The notes under the pieces are model-generated. The model did not search any database, was not told the DNA's origin, and saw only the letters and a list, made by a program, of their open reading frames with translations. From contig NZ_CP034951.1 of assembly GCF_004022485.1 (NCBI RefSeq), positions 62,001 to 126,000 of the forward strand: a stretch of 64,000 bases of DNA, written 5' to 3'. Within the stretch, counting starts at the first letter, position 1; every line of letters starts with the position of its first letter. Of the stretch, positions 33,260 to 42,185 are shown in pieces. A program made the translations under genes and the position numbers. The DNA is from Aequorivita sp. H23M31. GTDB lineage: Bacteria > Bacteroidota > Bacteroidia > Flavobacteriales > Flavobacteriaceae.

Positions 33260-35209
33260 TTAGGTGCTCGCCAATCGTTCTACTTTCTCTGGCTCTTCAT
33301 AAGGTCTATCTCCAAATATTTTTTGCAGATTATCTTTGAAGATAACTTCTTTCTCCAAAAGAACATTTGCAAGTTCGGTTAATTTGTCCTTATTATCTTC
33401 CAATATCTGGATTGCTCTTTGGTATTGCTCCTCAATTAGTTTTGAAATTTCCGTATCGATAAGTTCGGCGGTTTTCTCGCTATAAGGTTTGGTGAAGTTA
33501 TATTCCGATTGACCGCTGCTGTCGTAATAAGTAAGATTTCCAACCTTTTCATTCAGACCGTACACCGTCACCATTGCTCGCGCCTGTTTGGTAACTTTTT
33601 CAAGGTCGCTCAAGGCCCCAGTAGAAATACGATTAAAAATTACTTTTTCAGCAGCACGGCCACCAAGAGCGGCGCACATTTCGTCAAGCATTTGTTCAGG
33701 ATGGATTATTAGACGCTCCTCAGGTAAATACCAAGCAGCACCCAAAGATTGCCCTCTGGGAACAATAGTAACCTTTACTAGGGGAGCTGCATGTTCCAAC
33801 ATCCAACTAACGGTAGCATGACCTGCTTCGTGAAAGGCGATTGCACGCTTTTCATCTATTGTCATTATTTTGTTTTTCTTCTCAAGGCCACCCACAATTC
33901 GATCAACAGCATCTAGGAAATCCTGTCTCCCCACCGATTTTTTACCGCCTCTTGCAGCGATAAGTGCGGCCTCGTTACAAACGTTGGCAATATCTGCACC
34001 TGAAAAACCTGGGGTTTGTTTTGCCAGAAAATCCGTATCCAGACCTTCGTCTTTTTTAATAGGGCGCAAGTGCACTTCAAATATTTCCTGGCGCTCACGG
34101 ACATCTGGAAGATCTACATAAATCTGTCTATCAAAACGTCCCGCACGCATCAAAGCCTTGTCGAGTACGTCAGCTCGGTTAGTAGCGGCCAAAACGATAA
34201 CATTTGTATTTGTGCCAAAACCATCCATTTCAGTAAGAAGTTGGTTTAGGGTATTTTCTCTTTCATCGTTACTTCCGGAAAAATTACTCTTTCCACGAGC
34301 ACGACCGATTGCATCAATCTCATCAATAAAAATAATTGCTGGAGATTTATCCTTTGCCTGCTTAAATAGATCTCGTACTCTAGAAGCTCCCACTCCCACA
34401 AACATTTCAACAAAATCAGAACCTGATAGGGAGAAGAATGGCACTTTTGCCTCTCCCGCTACTGCTCTGGCCAATAGAGTTTTTCCTGTACCTGGAGGTC
34501 CAACCAATAAAGCTCCTTTCGGGATTTTTCCTCCCAAAGAGGTGTACTTATCAGGGTTTTTGAGGAAATCGACAATTTCCTGGACCTCTTCTTTTGCACC
34601 TTCTAATCCTGCTACATCCTTAAATGTAGTTTTTATATCTATTTTCTCATCAAAAAGCTTGGCTTTGGATTTTCCAATGTTGAACAACTGCCCTCCGGCA
34701 CCACCACCTGCTCCAGCAGACATTCTGCGCATGATAAAGATCCAGATGGCAATGATGATTACAAACGGCAGGATTCCCATTAGGATATCGCCCCAGACGT
34801 TGGAGTCTGTATGCCATTCCATTTTTGTATCCAGGTTATTTTCCTGTTTTATCTGCTGAAAGGTGTTTTCAAAATTCTGAAGATCTCCAAATTCAAATTG
34901 GTAATCCGCGTCATTCGGACCGGGGGCCAAAAATGCTGGTGTATCTTTTTGAGTTCCTGATTCTCTTTCTTTTGCGGAATCTGTAAGATAGACCTTCGCA
35001 ATCTTCTTATTGATTATGTCAACCTTTTCAACCTCGCCTTTTTTTAGGTAATCTTCAAATTGGGCTTGCGTTGTCTTCGCAGGTTGCGACCAATTGCTGC
35101 CGAATATTTGAATTCCGAAAAACAGCAATATCACCGCTGCGTAAATCCAGTAATAATTAGGTCTCGGTTTCTTCGGGTCGAGTTTCTTATTTTTATTTTC
35201 TACCGCCAT
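33260..35209 (-). CDS. ftsH: ATP-dependent zinc metalloprotease FtsH
   Basis: Membrane-anchored AAA+ protease that degrades membrane and short-lived proteins. The 649-residue protein has two membrane helices (about 19-36 and 143-161) flanking a periplasmic domain. Walker A is GPPGTGKT at 237-244, Walker B is IIFIDEID, and the second region of homology reads ATNRADVLDKALMRAGRFDRQ. The zinc site is HEAGH at 460-464. The pore motif reads FVEMFVGVGA. It is 20 bp downstream of rsfS, a conserved pair in Bacteroidota. Confidence 0.97.
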   Translation of the reverse strand: MAVENKNKKLDPKKPRPNYYWIYAAVILLFFGIQIFGSNWSQPAKTTQAQFEDYLKKGEVEKVDIINKKIAKVYLTDSAKERESGTQKDTPAFLAPGPNDADYQFEFGDLQNFENTFQQIKQENNLDTKMEWHTDSNVWGDILMGILPFVIIIAIWIFIMRRMSAGAGGGAGGQLFNIGKSKAKLFDEKIDIKTTFKDVAGLEGAKEEVQEIVDFLKNPDKYTSLGGKIPKGALLVGPPGTGKTLLARAVAGEAKVPFFSLSGSDFVEMFVGVGASRVRDLFKQAKDKSPAIIFIDEIDAIGRARGKSNFSGSNDERENTLNQLLTEMDGFGTNTNVIVLAATNRADVLDKALMRAGRFDRQIYVDLPDVRERQEIFEVHLRPIKKDEGLDTDFLAKQTPGFSGADIANVCNEAALIAARGGKKSVGRQDFLDAVDRIVGGLEKKNKIMTIDEKRAIAFHEAGHATVSWMLEHAAPLVKVTIVPRGQSLGAAWYLPEERLIIHPEQMLDEMCAALGGRAAEKVIFNRISTGALSDLEKVTKQARAMVTVYGLNEKVGNLTYYDSSGQSEYNFTKPYSEKTAELIDTEISKLIEEQYQRAIQILEDNKDKLTELANVLLEKEVIFKDNLQKIFGDRPYEEPEKVERLAST

Positions 35210-35229
35210 AGGGCTAACTTTCTTTTCTT

Positions 35230-35601
35230 TTAATGAATTGTTTCTATTTTAACCGACTTCGCATCGCCCCAAAGGCCTTCGATATCGTAAAACTCACGAA
35301 TATGCTTTTGAAATACATGCACAACCACGTCAATATAATCAATGAGTATCCACTCGGCATTTTCGCTCCCTTCTACATGCCAGGGTTTTTCTTTTAAAGA
35401 TTTGCCTACGGATTTTTGAATGGAATTTACAATGGCATTCACATGGGTGTTTGAGGTCCCGTTACAGATGATAAAATAGTCGCAAACAGTATTTTCAATA
35501 TCTCGCAGATCGAGAATTTCAATATCCACTCCTTTTACATCTTCAATCCCTAATATTATTTGAGTAATAAGTTGATCGGTTTCAGCTTGTTTTTTCTGCA
35601 T
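35230..35601 (-). CDS. rsfS: Ribosomal silencing factor RsfS
   Basis: Binds ribosomal protein L14 and blocks subunit joining under starvation. The 123-residue protein has the family core DIEILDLRDIENTVCDYFIIC, SNTHVNAIVNSI, KPWHVEGSENAEWILIDYIDVVVHVF, and REFYDIEGLWGDAK. ATG at 35601 is preferred to the adjacent TTG at 35604. It is the first gene of the minus-strand set leading into ftsH, with a promoter box 24 bases upstream, and is divergent from birA. Confidence 0.95.
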   Translation of the reverse strand: MQKKQAETDQLITQIILGIEDVKGVDIEILDLRDIENTVCDYFIICNGTSNTHVNAIVNSIQKSVGKSLKEKPWHVEGSENAEWILIDYIDVVVHVFQKHIREFYDIEGLWGDAKSVKIETIH

Positions 35602-35625
35602 CAATTACTTTCTTTTCAATTTTGG

Positions 35626-35633
35626 CAAAGTTA
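35626..35633 (-). promoter_or_regulatory. -7 box TAACTTTG of rsfS-ftsH
   Basis: Exact TAnnTTTG on the minus strand, 24 bases before the rsfS ATG. Confidence 0.6.
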
Positions 35634-35691
35634 TTACTTTTTTGTTTCTTGTGAGCACCATAAAAAGCCTAAACCAAACATAGTTGTCATT

Positions 35692-36423
35692 TTGAATATA
35701 ATCAAACTTAATGCCACCGATTCTACTAATACCTACCTTAAAGAGCTGGTCAATAATACCACTGTAGAAGATCAGACCGTAATTATCGCGGAAGATCAAG
35801 AAAAGGGTAGGGGGCAACGCGGAAGTGGATGGCTTTCCCGAAAGGGTCAAAGCCTTACATTCAGCGTTTTCAAGAGATTTTCGGACCTCCAGGCAGAAAA
35901 CCAGTTTGTAATATCTATGGCAGTATCCTTGGCCCTTGTTGAAGCTTTTGAGAAGATTAATGTCCCAGATGTATCGGTTAAATGGCCTAACGACATATTG
36001 TCAGGAAAGAAAAAGATTGCCGGTATCTTGATCGAAAACGTTCTGGAAGGAGCAAATATTAAGCACTCCATCATCGGAATCGGAATTAATGTCAATGAAA
36101 CTCATTTTCCGAATCTTCCCCAAGCCAGTTCCATCAGATTGGAAACGGGTAAGTATTTCCAATTGGATGAAATGTTTGATTCCGTGGTAAGAAATGTTCT
36201 TAAAGGCCTAGCAAATATCTCAGACCACAGTTTTTCAGATTTGCGTCCATTATATGAACAAAATATGTTTCAAAGGGATTCTATATCAGCTTTTGAAGAC
36301 GGGACGGGCCAAAGATTTCAAGGAAAGATTAGGGGTATTTCCGATTTCGGTGAGCTAATTATTGAAAGGAATAATGCTTCCGCTGAAAAGTTTCAATTAA
36401 AGGAAATTAATTTTATATATTAA
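35692..36423 (+). CDS. birA: Biotin--[acetyl-CoA-carboxylase] ligase
   Basis: Activates biotin as biotinyl-AMP and attaches it to carboxylase carrier proteins. The 243-residue protein lacks the N-terminal DNA-binding domain of E. coli BirA, so it is a ligase without repressor function. It has NATDSTNTYLKELV, the biotin-binding loop GRGQRGSGWLS, VKWPNDILSGKKKIAGILIE, and GIGINVN. The start is set at TTG 35692 (MNIIKLNATDS); the in-frame sequence upstream lies over the rsfS promoter and has no family similarity. No exact -7 box is visible. Confidence 0.92.
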   Translation: MNIIKLNATDSTNTYLKELVNNTTVEDQTVIIAEDQEKGRGQRGSGWLSRKGQSLTFSVFKRFSDLQAENQFVISMAVSLALVEAFEKINVPDVSVKWPNDILSGKKKIAGILIENVLEGANIKHSIIGIGINVNETHFPNLPQASSIRLETGKYFQLDEMFDSVVRNVLKGLANISDHSFSDLRPLYEQNMFQRDSISAFEDGTGQRFQGKIRGISDFGELIIERNNASAEKFQLKEINFIY

Positions 36424-36487
36424 TATAATTGTTTCGGTACTCACTTAAAGCAGAGTGACAAAATAGGCGATTCTTATAAAATGAAAC

Positions 36488-36880
36488 TTATATCTTTTCC
36501 AGGTTTGTTGCTAACGTTTCAATAAATTTCGATAGAGGTCCTTTTATCATCATTGCCATCATAGCATTAAATTCTCCATCAAATAATAATTCTACAGTTG
36601 AGGTATTTTCGGTTACTTCATCTATATCGGCAGTAAGGGTAAATGGGAATTTATCGCTCTTAGCTCCTAAAACAACTTTCTTGGGCTTTTGCACATCTTT
36701 AATTTCGAGTGCTATATCCGGCATTCCCTTTAGAGCAAATAGGAAAGCCTTATCGTTTAAGAGTTCGAATTTGGTAATGTTCTCAGGCATAATAGCCTTA
36801 AAATTTTTTACATCTGTTAAATAATCACAAAGCTCTTCGGCAGATTTTTGAACGGTAACTTTATTGCTGTTAAGTTTCAT
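36488..36880 (-). CDS. SRPBCC (START-like) family protein
   Basis: A 130-residue single-domain protein of the SRPBCC/polyketide-cyclase superfamily with a helix-grip fold. It shows VQKSAEELCDYLTDVKNFKAIMPE at the N-terminus, beta-rich middle (KFELLNDKAFLFALKG, TLTADIDEV), and a C-terminal helix MIKGPLSKFIETLATNLEKI. Members bind hydrophobic ligands; the ligand here is unknown. It follows pyrE on the same strand after a 147-bp gap with tandem repeats. Confidence 0.82.
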   Translation of the reverse strand: MKLNSNKVTVQKSAEELCDYLTDVKNFKAIMPENITKFELLNDKAFLFALKGMPDIALEIKDVQKPKKVVLGAKSDKFPFTLTADIDEVTENTSTVELLFDGEFNAMMAMMIKGPLSKFIETLATNLEKI

Positions 36881-36970
36881 ATTTTGATTTATGCGGTTAT
36901 TTAAAAGTTTATAACTTTATGAGTTTATGAGATTAAAAGTTTATGAGTTTAAACATTTTAAAATTAATTT

Positions 36971-37027
<57 letters not shown>

Positions 37028-37675
37028 TTAAACACTGATTCCCCAAGTATCAGGAGCCTTACGCCATTCAGAAAGTAATGCTGCTTCAGATGCATTTATA
37101 TAGTTGGATCTTTCGGCTTCCTTTAAAAGCATTTCGTAATTGCTCAAAGTATTTAGGCTAATATCGGCATTTTTGAAATTCTCCTCAGCAATATCAAAGC
37201 CATAACTGAAGATGGCAATCATTCCTTTTATATTTGCTTCGGCCTCCTTTAGGGCCTCGACTGCCAATAAACTACTTTTTCCGGTACTGATGAGATCTTC
37301 TACCACCACCACCTTTGTATTATGTTCCAAATGGCCCTCAATTTTATTTTGTCTGCCGTGGCCTTTGGCTTCCGGTCTAACATAACAAAAAGGTACGTTA
37401 AGGTAATCGGCTACAAGAGCGCCAATTCCAATGGCTCCTGTGGCTACACCTGCAATCATTTCGGGTCTTCCATACAATTCTTCAATTTGTTTGGCTAGGT
37501 TTTCCCGAATATAATTTCTGATGGTTGGATACGAAAGAGTTATTCGATTATCGCAATAAATTGGAGATTTCCACCCAGAAGCCCACGTAAATGGTTTTTG
37601 TGGTTGTAATTTTATTGCATTAATTTGCAACAATAATGCAGCGGTTTTTTGTGCCGTTTCTTTGTTTAATATCAT
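37028..37675 (-). CDS. pyrE: Orotate phosphoribosyltransferase
   Basis: Joins orotate to PRPP to give OMP in pyrimidine synthesis. The 215-residue protein has the PRPP-binding motif [25 protein letters not shown] at the N-terminus, [17 protein letters not shown], and the flexible loop [14 protein letters not shown]. The start at 37675 ([12 protein letters not shown]) is the normal N-terminus. Its ATG faces the Nudix ATG with only 7 bp between them, and its -7 box TACATTTG (37680-37687) overlaps the Nudix start codon. Confidence 0.96.
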   Translation of the reverse strand: MILNKETAQKTAALLLQINAIKLQPQKPFTWASGWKSPIYCDNRITLSYPTIRNYIRENLAKQIEELYGRPEMIAGVATGAIGIGALVADYLNVPFCYVRPEAKGHGRQNKIEGHLEHNTKVVVVEDLISTGKSSLLAVEALKEAEANIKGMIAIFSYGFDIAEENFKNADISLNTLSNYEMLLKEAERSNYINASEAALLSEWRKAPDTWGISV

Positions 37676-37687
37676 TGTACAAATGTA
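37670..37687. promoter_or_regulatory. Interlocked pyrE / Nudix promoter elements
   Basis: The minus strand carries an exact TACATTTG (37680-37687) ending 4 bases before the pyrE ATG. The plus strand carries TATCATTG (37670-37677, one mismatch) ending 5 bases before the Nudix ATG. Each box covers the other gene's start codon. Confidence 0.55.
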
Positions 37688-38306
37688 TAAAGTTTTTGTA
37701 AAAGATATCCCTATTATTCTTTCCACAGAAAAAAATATAGGAGATCACTACACTACCATCCCATTAAAAAAGGCACATTTTAAGAAGTTGGTAAAGAAGA
37801 TAAACAACGGTGAACTGCTATACGTCAATCTATACCATAAAAATGCTGAAAAACTAGAACGCTTTCTTCGGAAGAAAATAAAGGTGGTAGAAGCTGCGGG
37901 CGGATTGGTTTATAATACCAGAAAAGAGATTCTATTTATTAGACGAAATAAAAAGTGGGATCTACCCAAAGGTAAAGTTGAGCAAGGTGAATCTTATCGA
38001 GAAGCTGCCGTAAGAGAAGTAGTGGAGGAGACAGGAGTAAAGGATTTGGAAATTCGTGACTTCTTAATGACTACCTATCATGTTTTCTGTCGTAATAACA
38101 AGTTTAAATTGAAAATTACCTATTGGTATGAAATGTTTACCGATTACGATGGGCCTTTGGTGCCCGAGGCTATGGAAGGAATTAAAAAGGTGAAATGGAA
38201 GAATTTTGAAAAGTCCCAAAAAGCGTTATTGGACTCCTATGAGAATATTAAACTTCTTTTTCCTACTGAATATCTTACTACACATCCAAATGATCGCCCA
38301 GTTTGA
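37683..38306 (+). CDS. Nudix hydrolase
   Basis: A 207-residue protein with an N-terminal domain of about 65 residues (MYKVFVKDIPIILST, HFKKLVKKINNGELL) and a C-terminal Nudix domain. The Nudix box is complete: GKVEQGESYREAAVREVVEETGV (GX5EX7REUXEEXGU). It is preceded by AAGGLVYNTRKEILFIRRNKKWDLPKG. The substrate cannot be told from motifs. ATG 37683 is chosen over the TTG at 37662, which would overlap the pyrE start. The divergent pyrE-Nudix arrangement is common in Flavobacteriia. Confidence 0.9.
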   Translation: MYKVFVKDIPIILSTEKNIGDHYTTIPLKKAHFKKLVKKINNGELLYVNLYHKNAEKLERFLRKKIKVVEAAGGLVYNTRKEILFIRRNKKWDLPKGKVEQGESYREAAVREVVEETGVKDLEIRDFLMTTYHVFCRNNKFKLKITYWYEMFTDYDGPLVPEAMEGIKKVKWKNFEKSQKALLDSYENIKLLFPTEYLTTHPNDRPV

Positions 38307-38539
38307 TTTGGAATAACCTTTCTTATAAATAATAGATTCGCAAAAATTTAATTGGTCTCTTTCATTATTCAGAATTACGGCTTTGGATACTCAACAATTC
38401 AATGGGCATCCGTATGATATGCTTGAGAAATTGGGATAAATTTAGCACTCCTAACCCCTATTAAATATTAATATCCATTAGGTTTTTTTGTTTTAGTTGT
38501 TTAAGTTTGTCATTCATTAATAACTTAAAACTTTATATT

Positions 38540-39397
38540 ATGAAAAAAATTACATTGATTATGTTTGCCTTGGCAACATCATTTGTATTTGCACAAAGTG
38601 CTACCAATGCTGAATCGATTTTGTCTCAAACCTCAGGCGCTATTGGCGATGGTGGCGTAGCTTGTGGAGATCAAGGTGCTGGAACTACTGGCGATAACCT
38701 TTATTTCCGTAGCTATTATCTATACGATTATGGCGTGAGAGGGATTGTTCAGGCTACTGGATTGGAGTTCTTCGTGAGCACTGCGACTGGATCTACTGCA
38801 TTGCAAGTTATGGTTTTCGACATGGAAGGTTTCCCAGGTGGATTTGATGCTACTAACATGCCTGTTCCTTTGGCTTCTGCCTCGCTAACTGTTACTAGTG
38901 CGCAAGTAGGAACCATGGTTCGTGCTGATTTCGATTCACCAGCTATTGTTGATGAGGATACAACCCTTGTGGCATTGGTTTATGAAACTGACGGACAGAC
39001 TGCTCAGTTTTATCTTGGAACTGCAGCTGCAGAAGATGCTCCTTCTTACTTAGCATCTGTTGCTTGTGAAATTAACAACCCAGTTCCAGTTGCAGTTATA
39101 GGGTTCCCTGATGCAAGACACGTAATTAACGTTATTGTTGATGATGTGGTTGCTGTTGGTGATAATTTGGCTGAGATGGTTTCTATCTTCCCAAACCCTA
39201 CTTCTTCTGTATTGAACATTAACCTTCCTTCAAACATTGAAGTATTGAGCTCCGCTTTGGTTGACGTTCTTGGAAGAACTACTGGTGTTGTTTACAGCAA
39301 CGGACAAATGGATGTTTCTGGTCTTTCTCAAGGAGTATATTTCTTGAAATTGGAAACTACTCAAGGTTCACTTACTCAAAGAATCGTTAAGCAATAA
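38540..39397 (+). CDS. Secreted protein with T9SS type A sorting domain
   Basis: A 285-residue protein: signal peptide 1-19 (MKKITLIMFALATSFVFAQ), a beta-rich mature domain of about 190 residues (DGGVACGDQGAGTTGDN, LYFRSYYLYDYGVRG, LQVMVFDMEGFPGG), then a C-terminal type IX sorting domain (VSIFPNPTSSVLNINLP, LVDVLGRTTG, LSQGVYFLKLET, QRIVKQ). The protein should pass the outer membrane by T9SS. The mature domain is not one I recognise. Codon choice leans to GCT, GGT, TTC and AAC more than in neighbours, which suggests high expression. Confidence 0.85.
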   Translation: MKKITLIMFALATSFVFAQSATNAESILSQTSGAIGDGGVACGDQGAGTTGDNLYFRSYYLYDYGVRGIVQATGLEFFVSTATGSTALQVMVFDMEGFPGGFDATNMPVPLASASLTVTSAQVGTMVRADFDSPAIVDEDTTLVALVYETDGQTAQFYLGTAAAEDAPSYLASVACEINNPVPVAVIGFPDARHVINVIVDDVVAVGDNLAEMVSIFPNPTSSVLNINLPSNIEVLSSALVDVLGRTTGVVYSNGQMDVSGLSQGVYFLKLETTQGSLTQRIVKQ

Positions 39398-39426
39398 TTA
39401 TTGCTTTCATTTTAATAAAATGGCGT

Positions 39427-39460
39427 AAAAAACCTCAATCGAAAGATTGGGGTTTTTTTA
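39427..39460 (+). terminator. Terminator with GAAA tetraloop after the T9SS gene
   Basis: AACCTCAATC, loop GAAA, GATTGGGGTT with one G-T wobble, flanked by A6 and T7. A strong intrinsic terminator. Confidence 0.88.
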
Positions 39461-40082
39461 TGCTTTGTTTTTTTTAATATTATCCAAATCTATTTGGTAA
39501 TCTTTTACAGCAACCATTTTGTTTTAAATTAAATCTTGCATGACCAACCTAATAATCTTGGTAAGAAATTTCACATGCTATAAATACACCGACCTTATTA
39601 AATTGAGAAAAATTGATCATTCTAATAGCCCTTCAACCTTACTGCCTTAGTTCAGAAATAGCACCTTCCTTCTGCGGTTGGCACCTTAATATGGAAGGAG
39701 TTGTTGTGGGAATGAATTTTCAGTATTGATTAAATAGTAAGCTTTATGGTAGTCCTTTTGTCTAATTACTCAGGTAATAAGTTTAAGTTTTGGGACCTGG
39801 GTGTTATTATTTAGGTAATAAGGTTGAATAATAGCGACTATCTTTGATTACCTAGGGATAAAGTTTTCTTTTAAACTATAATTTTTTTTAGTATAATCCA
39901 TAAACCTACTTAATAATCCGTCTCCGATGAACTTATTATCTTATTGAGATACTTTAATATTCCGAACCTTATTATCTTTAGTATGGAATTGTATATCTCG
40001 AAATTCCCAAACCTTATTACCTTAGTAAGATGTAAATTGCAAGCCCACTAATCAGGTGTTTTAATGGTCTGTGTCCTTCATG
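39461..40082. other. Gene-free stretch with a dispersed dyad motif
   Basis: I find no acceptable ORF or RNA gene in this stretch. It carries at least seven degenerate copies of the motif AACCTTATTACCTTAGTAAG in both orientations: 39546-39565, 39591-39600 (half), 39635-39655, 39770-39789 (reverse), 39811-39830 (reverse), 39931-39948, 39965-39983 and 40010-40030 (exact). The same motif recurs at about 54.4-54.5 kb. Confidence 0.6.
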
Positions 40083-40116
40083 AAAAAACTCCCCCAGAAT
40101 TTATCTGAGGGAGTTT
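40083..40116 (-). terminator. Terminator of rho
   Basis: AAACTCCCTCAGA and TCTGGGGGAGTTT on the minus strand (one mismatch) around a 5-base loop, followed by a T-run. Directly downstream of the rho stop. Confidence 0.85.
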
Positions 40117-40142
40117 AAATAGTTAGAATAAACAGAGATTTC

Positions 40143-41987
40143 TTATCCGTTCATCGATATGAGAAATTCTTCGTTGTTTCTGGTTTTCTTGATCCTGTCA
40201 TTAATAAATTCCATAGCTTCCACAGGGTTCATATCAGCTAGATATTTTCTCATCACCCACATTCTTTGAATGGTGTTTTCATCAAGTAACAAGTCGTCGC
40301 GACGTGTACTGGATGAAGTAAGGTCAATAGCTGGGAAAATTCTTCGGTTGGAAATCTTTCTGTCCAACTGTAGTTCCATATTACCGGTTCCCTTAAATTC
40401 CTCAAATATTACTTCGTCCATCTTTGAGCCTGTTTCAGTCAGAGCCGTTGCAATAATACTTAAAGAGCCGCCATTTTCAATATTTCGGGCAGCTCCAAAG
40501 AAACGTTTTGGTTTGTGAAGGGCATTGGCATCAACACCACCACTTAAAATCTTACCACTGGCAGGTTGTACGGTATTGTAGGCTCTGGCCAAACGTGTAA
40601 TGGAATCTAAAAGAATTACGACGTCATGTCCACATTCCACCAATCTTTTGGCTTTGTCCAGTACTAGGTTTGCAACCCGAACGTGCTCCGTAGCTTCCTT
40701 GTCAAAGGTAGAAGCAACAACTTCGCCACGTACGTTTCGCTGCATATCCGTAACCTCTTCAGGCCGTTCATCGATAAGTAATATGATTTGATAAACCTCA
40801 GGGTGATTAGCAGCAATTGCGTTGGCAATATCTTTCAGCAGCATCGTTTTTCCCGTTTTGGGTTGAGATACTATCATTCCTCTCTGACCTTTTCCAATAG
40901 GTGCAAAAAGATCTATAATTCGTGTGGAAATAGTGCTTTGTTTATCGGCAATGTTGAACTTTTCTTGTGGAAAAAGAGGTGTTAAGTGCTCGAATGAAAC
41001 TCTATCTCGAACAACATTAGGACTTAAACCATTTATTTTGTTCACCTTAATAAGAGGGAAATACTTTTCTCCTTCCTTGGGAGGTCGAACTTCTCCCAGT
41101 ACTGTATCCCCGGATTTTAATCCGAATAATCTGATTTGTGATTGGGAAACGTAAATATCGTCAGGTGAGGATAAGTAATTATAATCACTGGATCTTAAAA
41201 ATCCGTAGCCATCCTGCATAATATCTAGGACACCTTCGCTTTCGATAATACCATCAAATTCATAATCCGGCTCGCGATAACGGTTTCTGGAATCCTTGTT
41301 TCCATTCTTGTTATCCTGTACGTTGCCATCTTTTTGTTTATTAGATTGGTGTTTTTGTCTGTTATCCGTATTATGGCTATCAGATCGTTGGTGTTTTTGA
41401 CGGCTGTCTTGGTCGCCAGAACTTTGTTTTTGCTGATGTTGTTGCTTTTTATCACTACTAGATCTATCGGGTCTATCGCTTCTGTCCGATCTATCTGTTT
41501 TATCAGATTTATCCATTTTATCTGTTCTGTCCATTCTATCCGACCTATCAGTTTTATCAGATCTATCCGATTTATCTGGTGTTGTACGCTTATCCTCACC
41601 TTGCTTCTTGTCGGAACCGCCAGTGGTGCTCGAATGTTGGGATTTTTGAGAATGGGATTTCTGAGGTTGGTTCTTCTGAGAATGTGGTTTTGAAGCTTGT
41701 GAACCTTTATTGCGGTCGTCGACCTGCTGCGAACGAGGATTAGAATCCTTTTTCTCACTGACTTCTTTTGGTGCTTCAGTCTTATTTACTTGTTTTGTAT
41801 CTTCAGTTTCTGAAGATTCAGCGCTCAGAACAGCTTTTACTGCTTTTGGATTAGCAGCTTGGTAATCAAGAATTTGATATACTAGATCCAGCTTTTTTTG
41901 TGTGCGGTATTTTGGCACATTGAGTTCTTTCGCTATATCCTGAAGTTCGGGAAGCTTTTTGTTTTTTAATTCTGAAATGTCAAACAT
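40143..41987 (-). CDS. rho: Transcription termination factor Rho with long disordered insertion
   Basis: Hexameric RNA helicase that terminates transcription. The 614-residue protein (E. coli 419) has an N-terminal Rho-N helix domain (1-45). A low-complexity hydrophilic insertion of about 185 residues follows (55-240, rich in Ser, Asp, Lys, Gln, Arg). The RNA-binding cold-shock domain is at about 247-320 ([15 protein letters not shown]), the P-loop SQPKTGKT at 374-381, [12 protein letters not shown], and the Q/R loops ([10 protein letters not shown]). The insertion includes 13 tandem D-(R/K)-X triplets at 138-176. The long leader (over 180 bp to the DUF4293 gene) shows no exact -7 box. Insertions at this position are usual in Bacteroidota Rho. 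Confidence 0.96.
   Translation of the reverse strand: MFDISELKNKKLPELQDIAKELNVPKYRTQKKLDLVYQILDYQAANPKAVKAVLSAESSETEDTKQVNKTEAPKEVSEKKDSNPRSQQVDDRNKGSQASKPHSQKNQPQKSHSQKSQHSSTTGGSDKKQGEDKRTTPDKSDRSDKTDRSDRMDRTDKMDKSDKTDRSDRSDRPDRSSSDKKQQHQQKQSSGDQDSRQKHQRSDSHNTDNRQKHQSNKQKDGNVQDNKNGNKDSRNRYREPDYEFDGIIESEGVLDIMQDGYGFLRSSDYNYLSSPDDIYVSQSQIRLFGLKSGDTVLGEVRPPKEGEKYFPLIKVNKINGLSPNVVRDRVSFEHLTPLFPQEKFNIADKQSTISTRIIDLFAPIGKGQRGMIVSQPKTGKTMLLKDIANAIAANHPEVYQIILLIDERPEEVTDMQRNVRGEVVASTFDKEATEHVRVANLVLDKAKRLVECGHDVVILLDSITRLARAYNTVQPASGKILSGGVDANALHKPKRFFGAARNIENGGSLSIIATALTETGSKMDEVIFEEFKGTGNMELQLDRKISNRRIFPAIDLTSSSTRRDDLLLDENTIQRMWVMRKYLADMNPVEAMEFINDRIKKTRNNEEFLISMNG
41460..41576 (-). repeat. 9-bp periodic repeat inside rho
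   Basis: Thirteen consecutive codon triplets encode Asp-(Arg/Lys)-(Ser/Thr/Met/Pro), giving a 9-bp period over 117 bp. Changes in copy number would keep the reading frame. Confidence 0.85.
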
Positions 41988-42154
41988 TTAAAAAATACTA
42001 TTGTTAAGGTTATACTGTAAGTTTCCTTTGAGAAGGTAAGTACGTGAAAGTTTTTTGAAGACTAAGTAACCTCTATTGAAATGGTTACGGATTGATATTG
42101 CAATAATACGATAATAAATTAAATTTCCCTGTTATTTTTTTTAAAAAGAAAGAG

Positions 42155-42162
42155 TATTTTTG
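42155..42162 (+). promoter_or_regulatory. -7 box TATTTTTG of the DUF4293 gene
   Basis: Exact TAnnTTTG, 23 bases before the ATG at 42186. Confidence 0.6.
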
Positions 42163-42185
42163 TCCCACAATTGTATTTCGGTAAG

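Noticed and set aside
34158..34859. 233-residue plus-strand ORF over ftsH
   Set aside because: Antisense shadow in a Ser-rich frame; ftsH motifs are intact on the minus strand.
35560..35691. N-terminal extension of birA
   Set aside because: The extension overlaps rsfS and its promoter box and shows no similarity to biotin ligases or to the BirA DNA-binding domain.
39461..40082. A non-coding RNA gene in the gene-free stretch
   Set aside because: No promoter box, no long stable fold and no known RNA family; only the dyad motif stands out.
41225..41758. Long ORFs in other frames over the rho insertion (also 41334-41693 on plus)
   Set aside because: They arise from the low-complexity triplet tract of rho and have no recognisable domain; rho itself is clear in the main frame.
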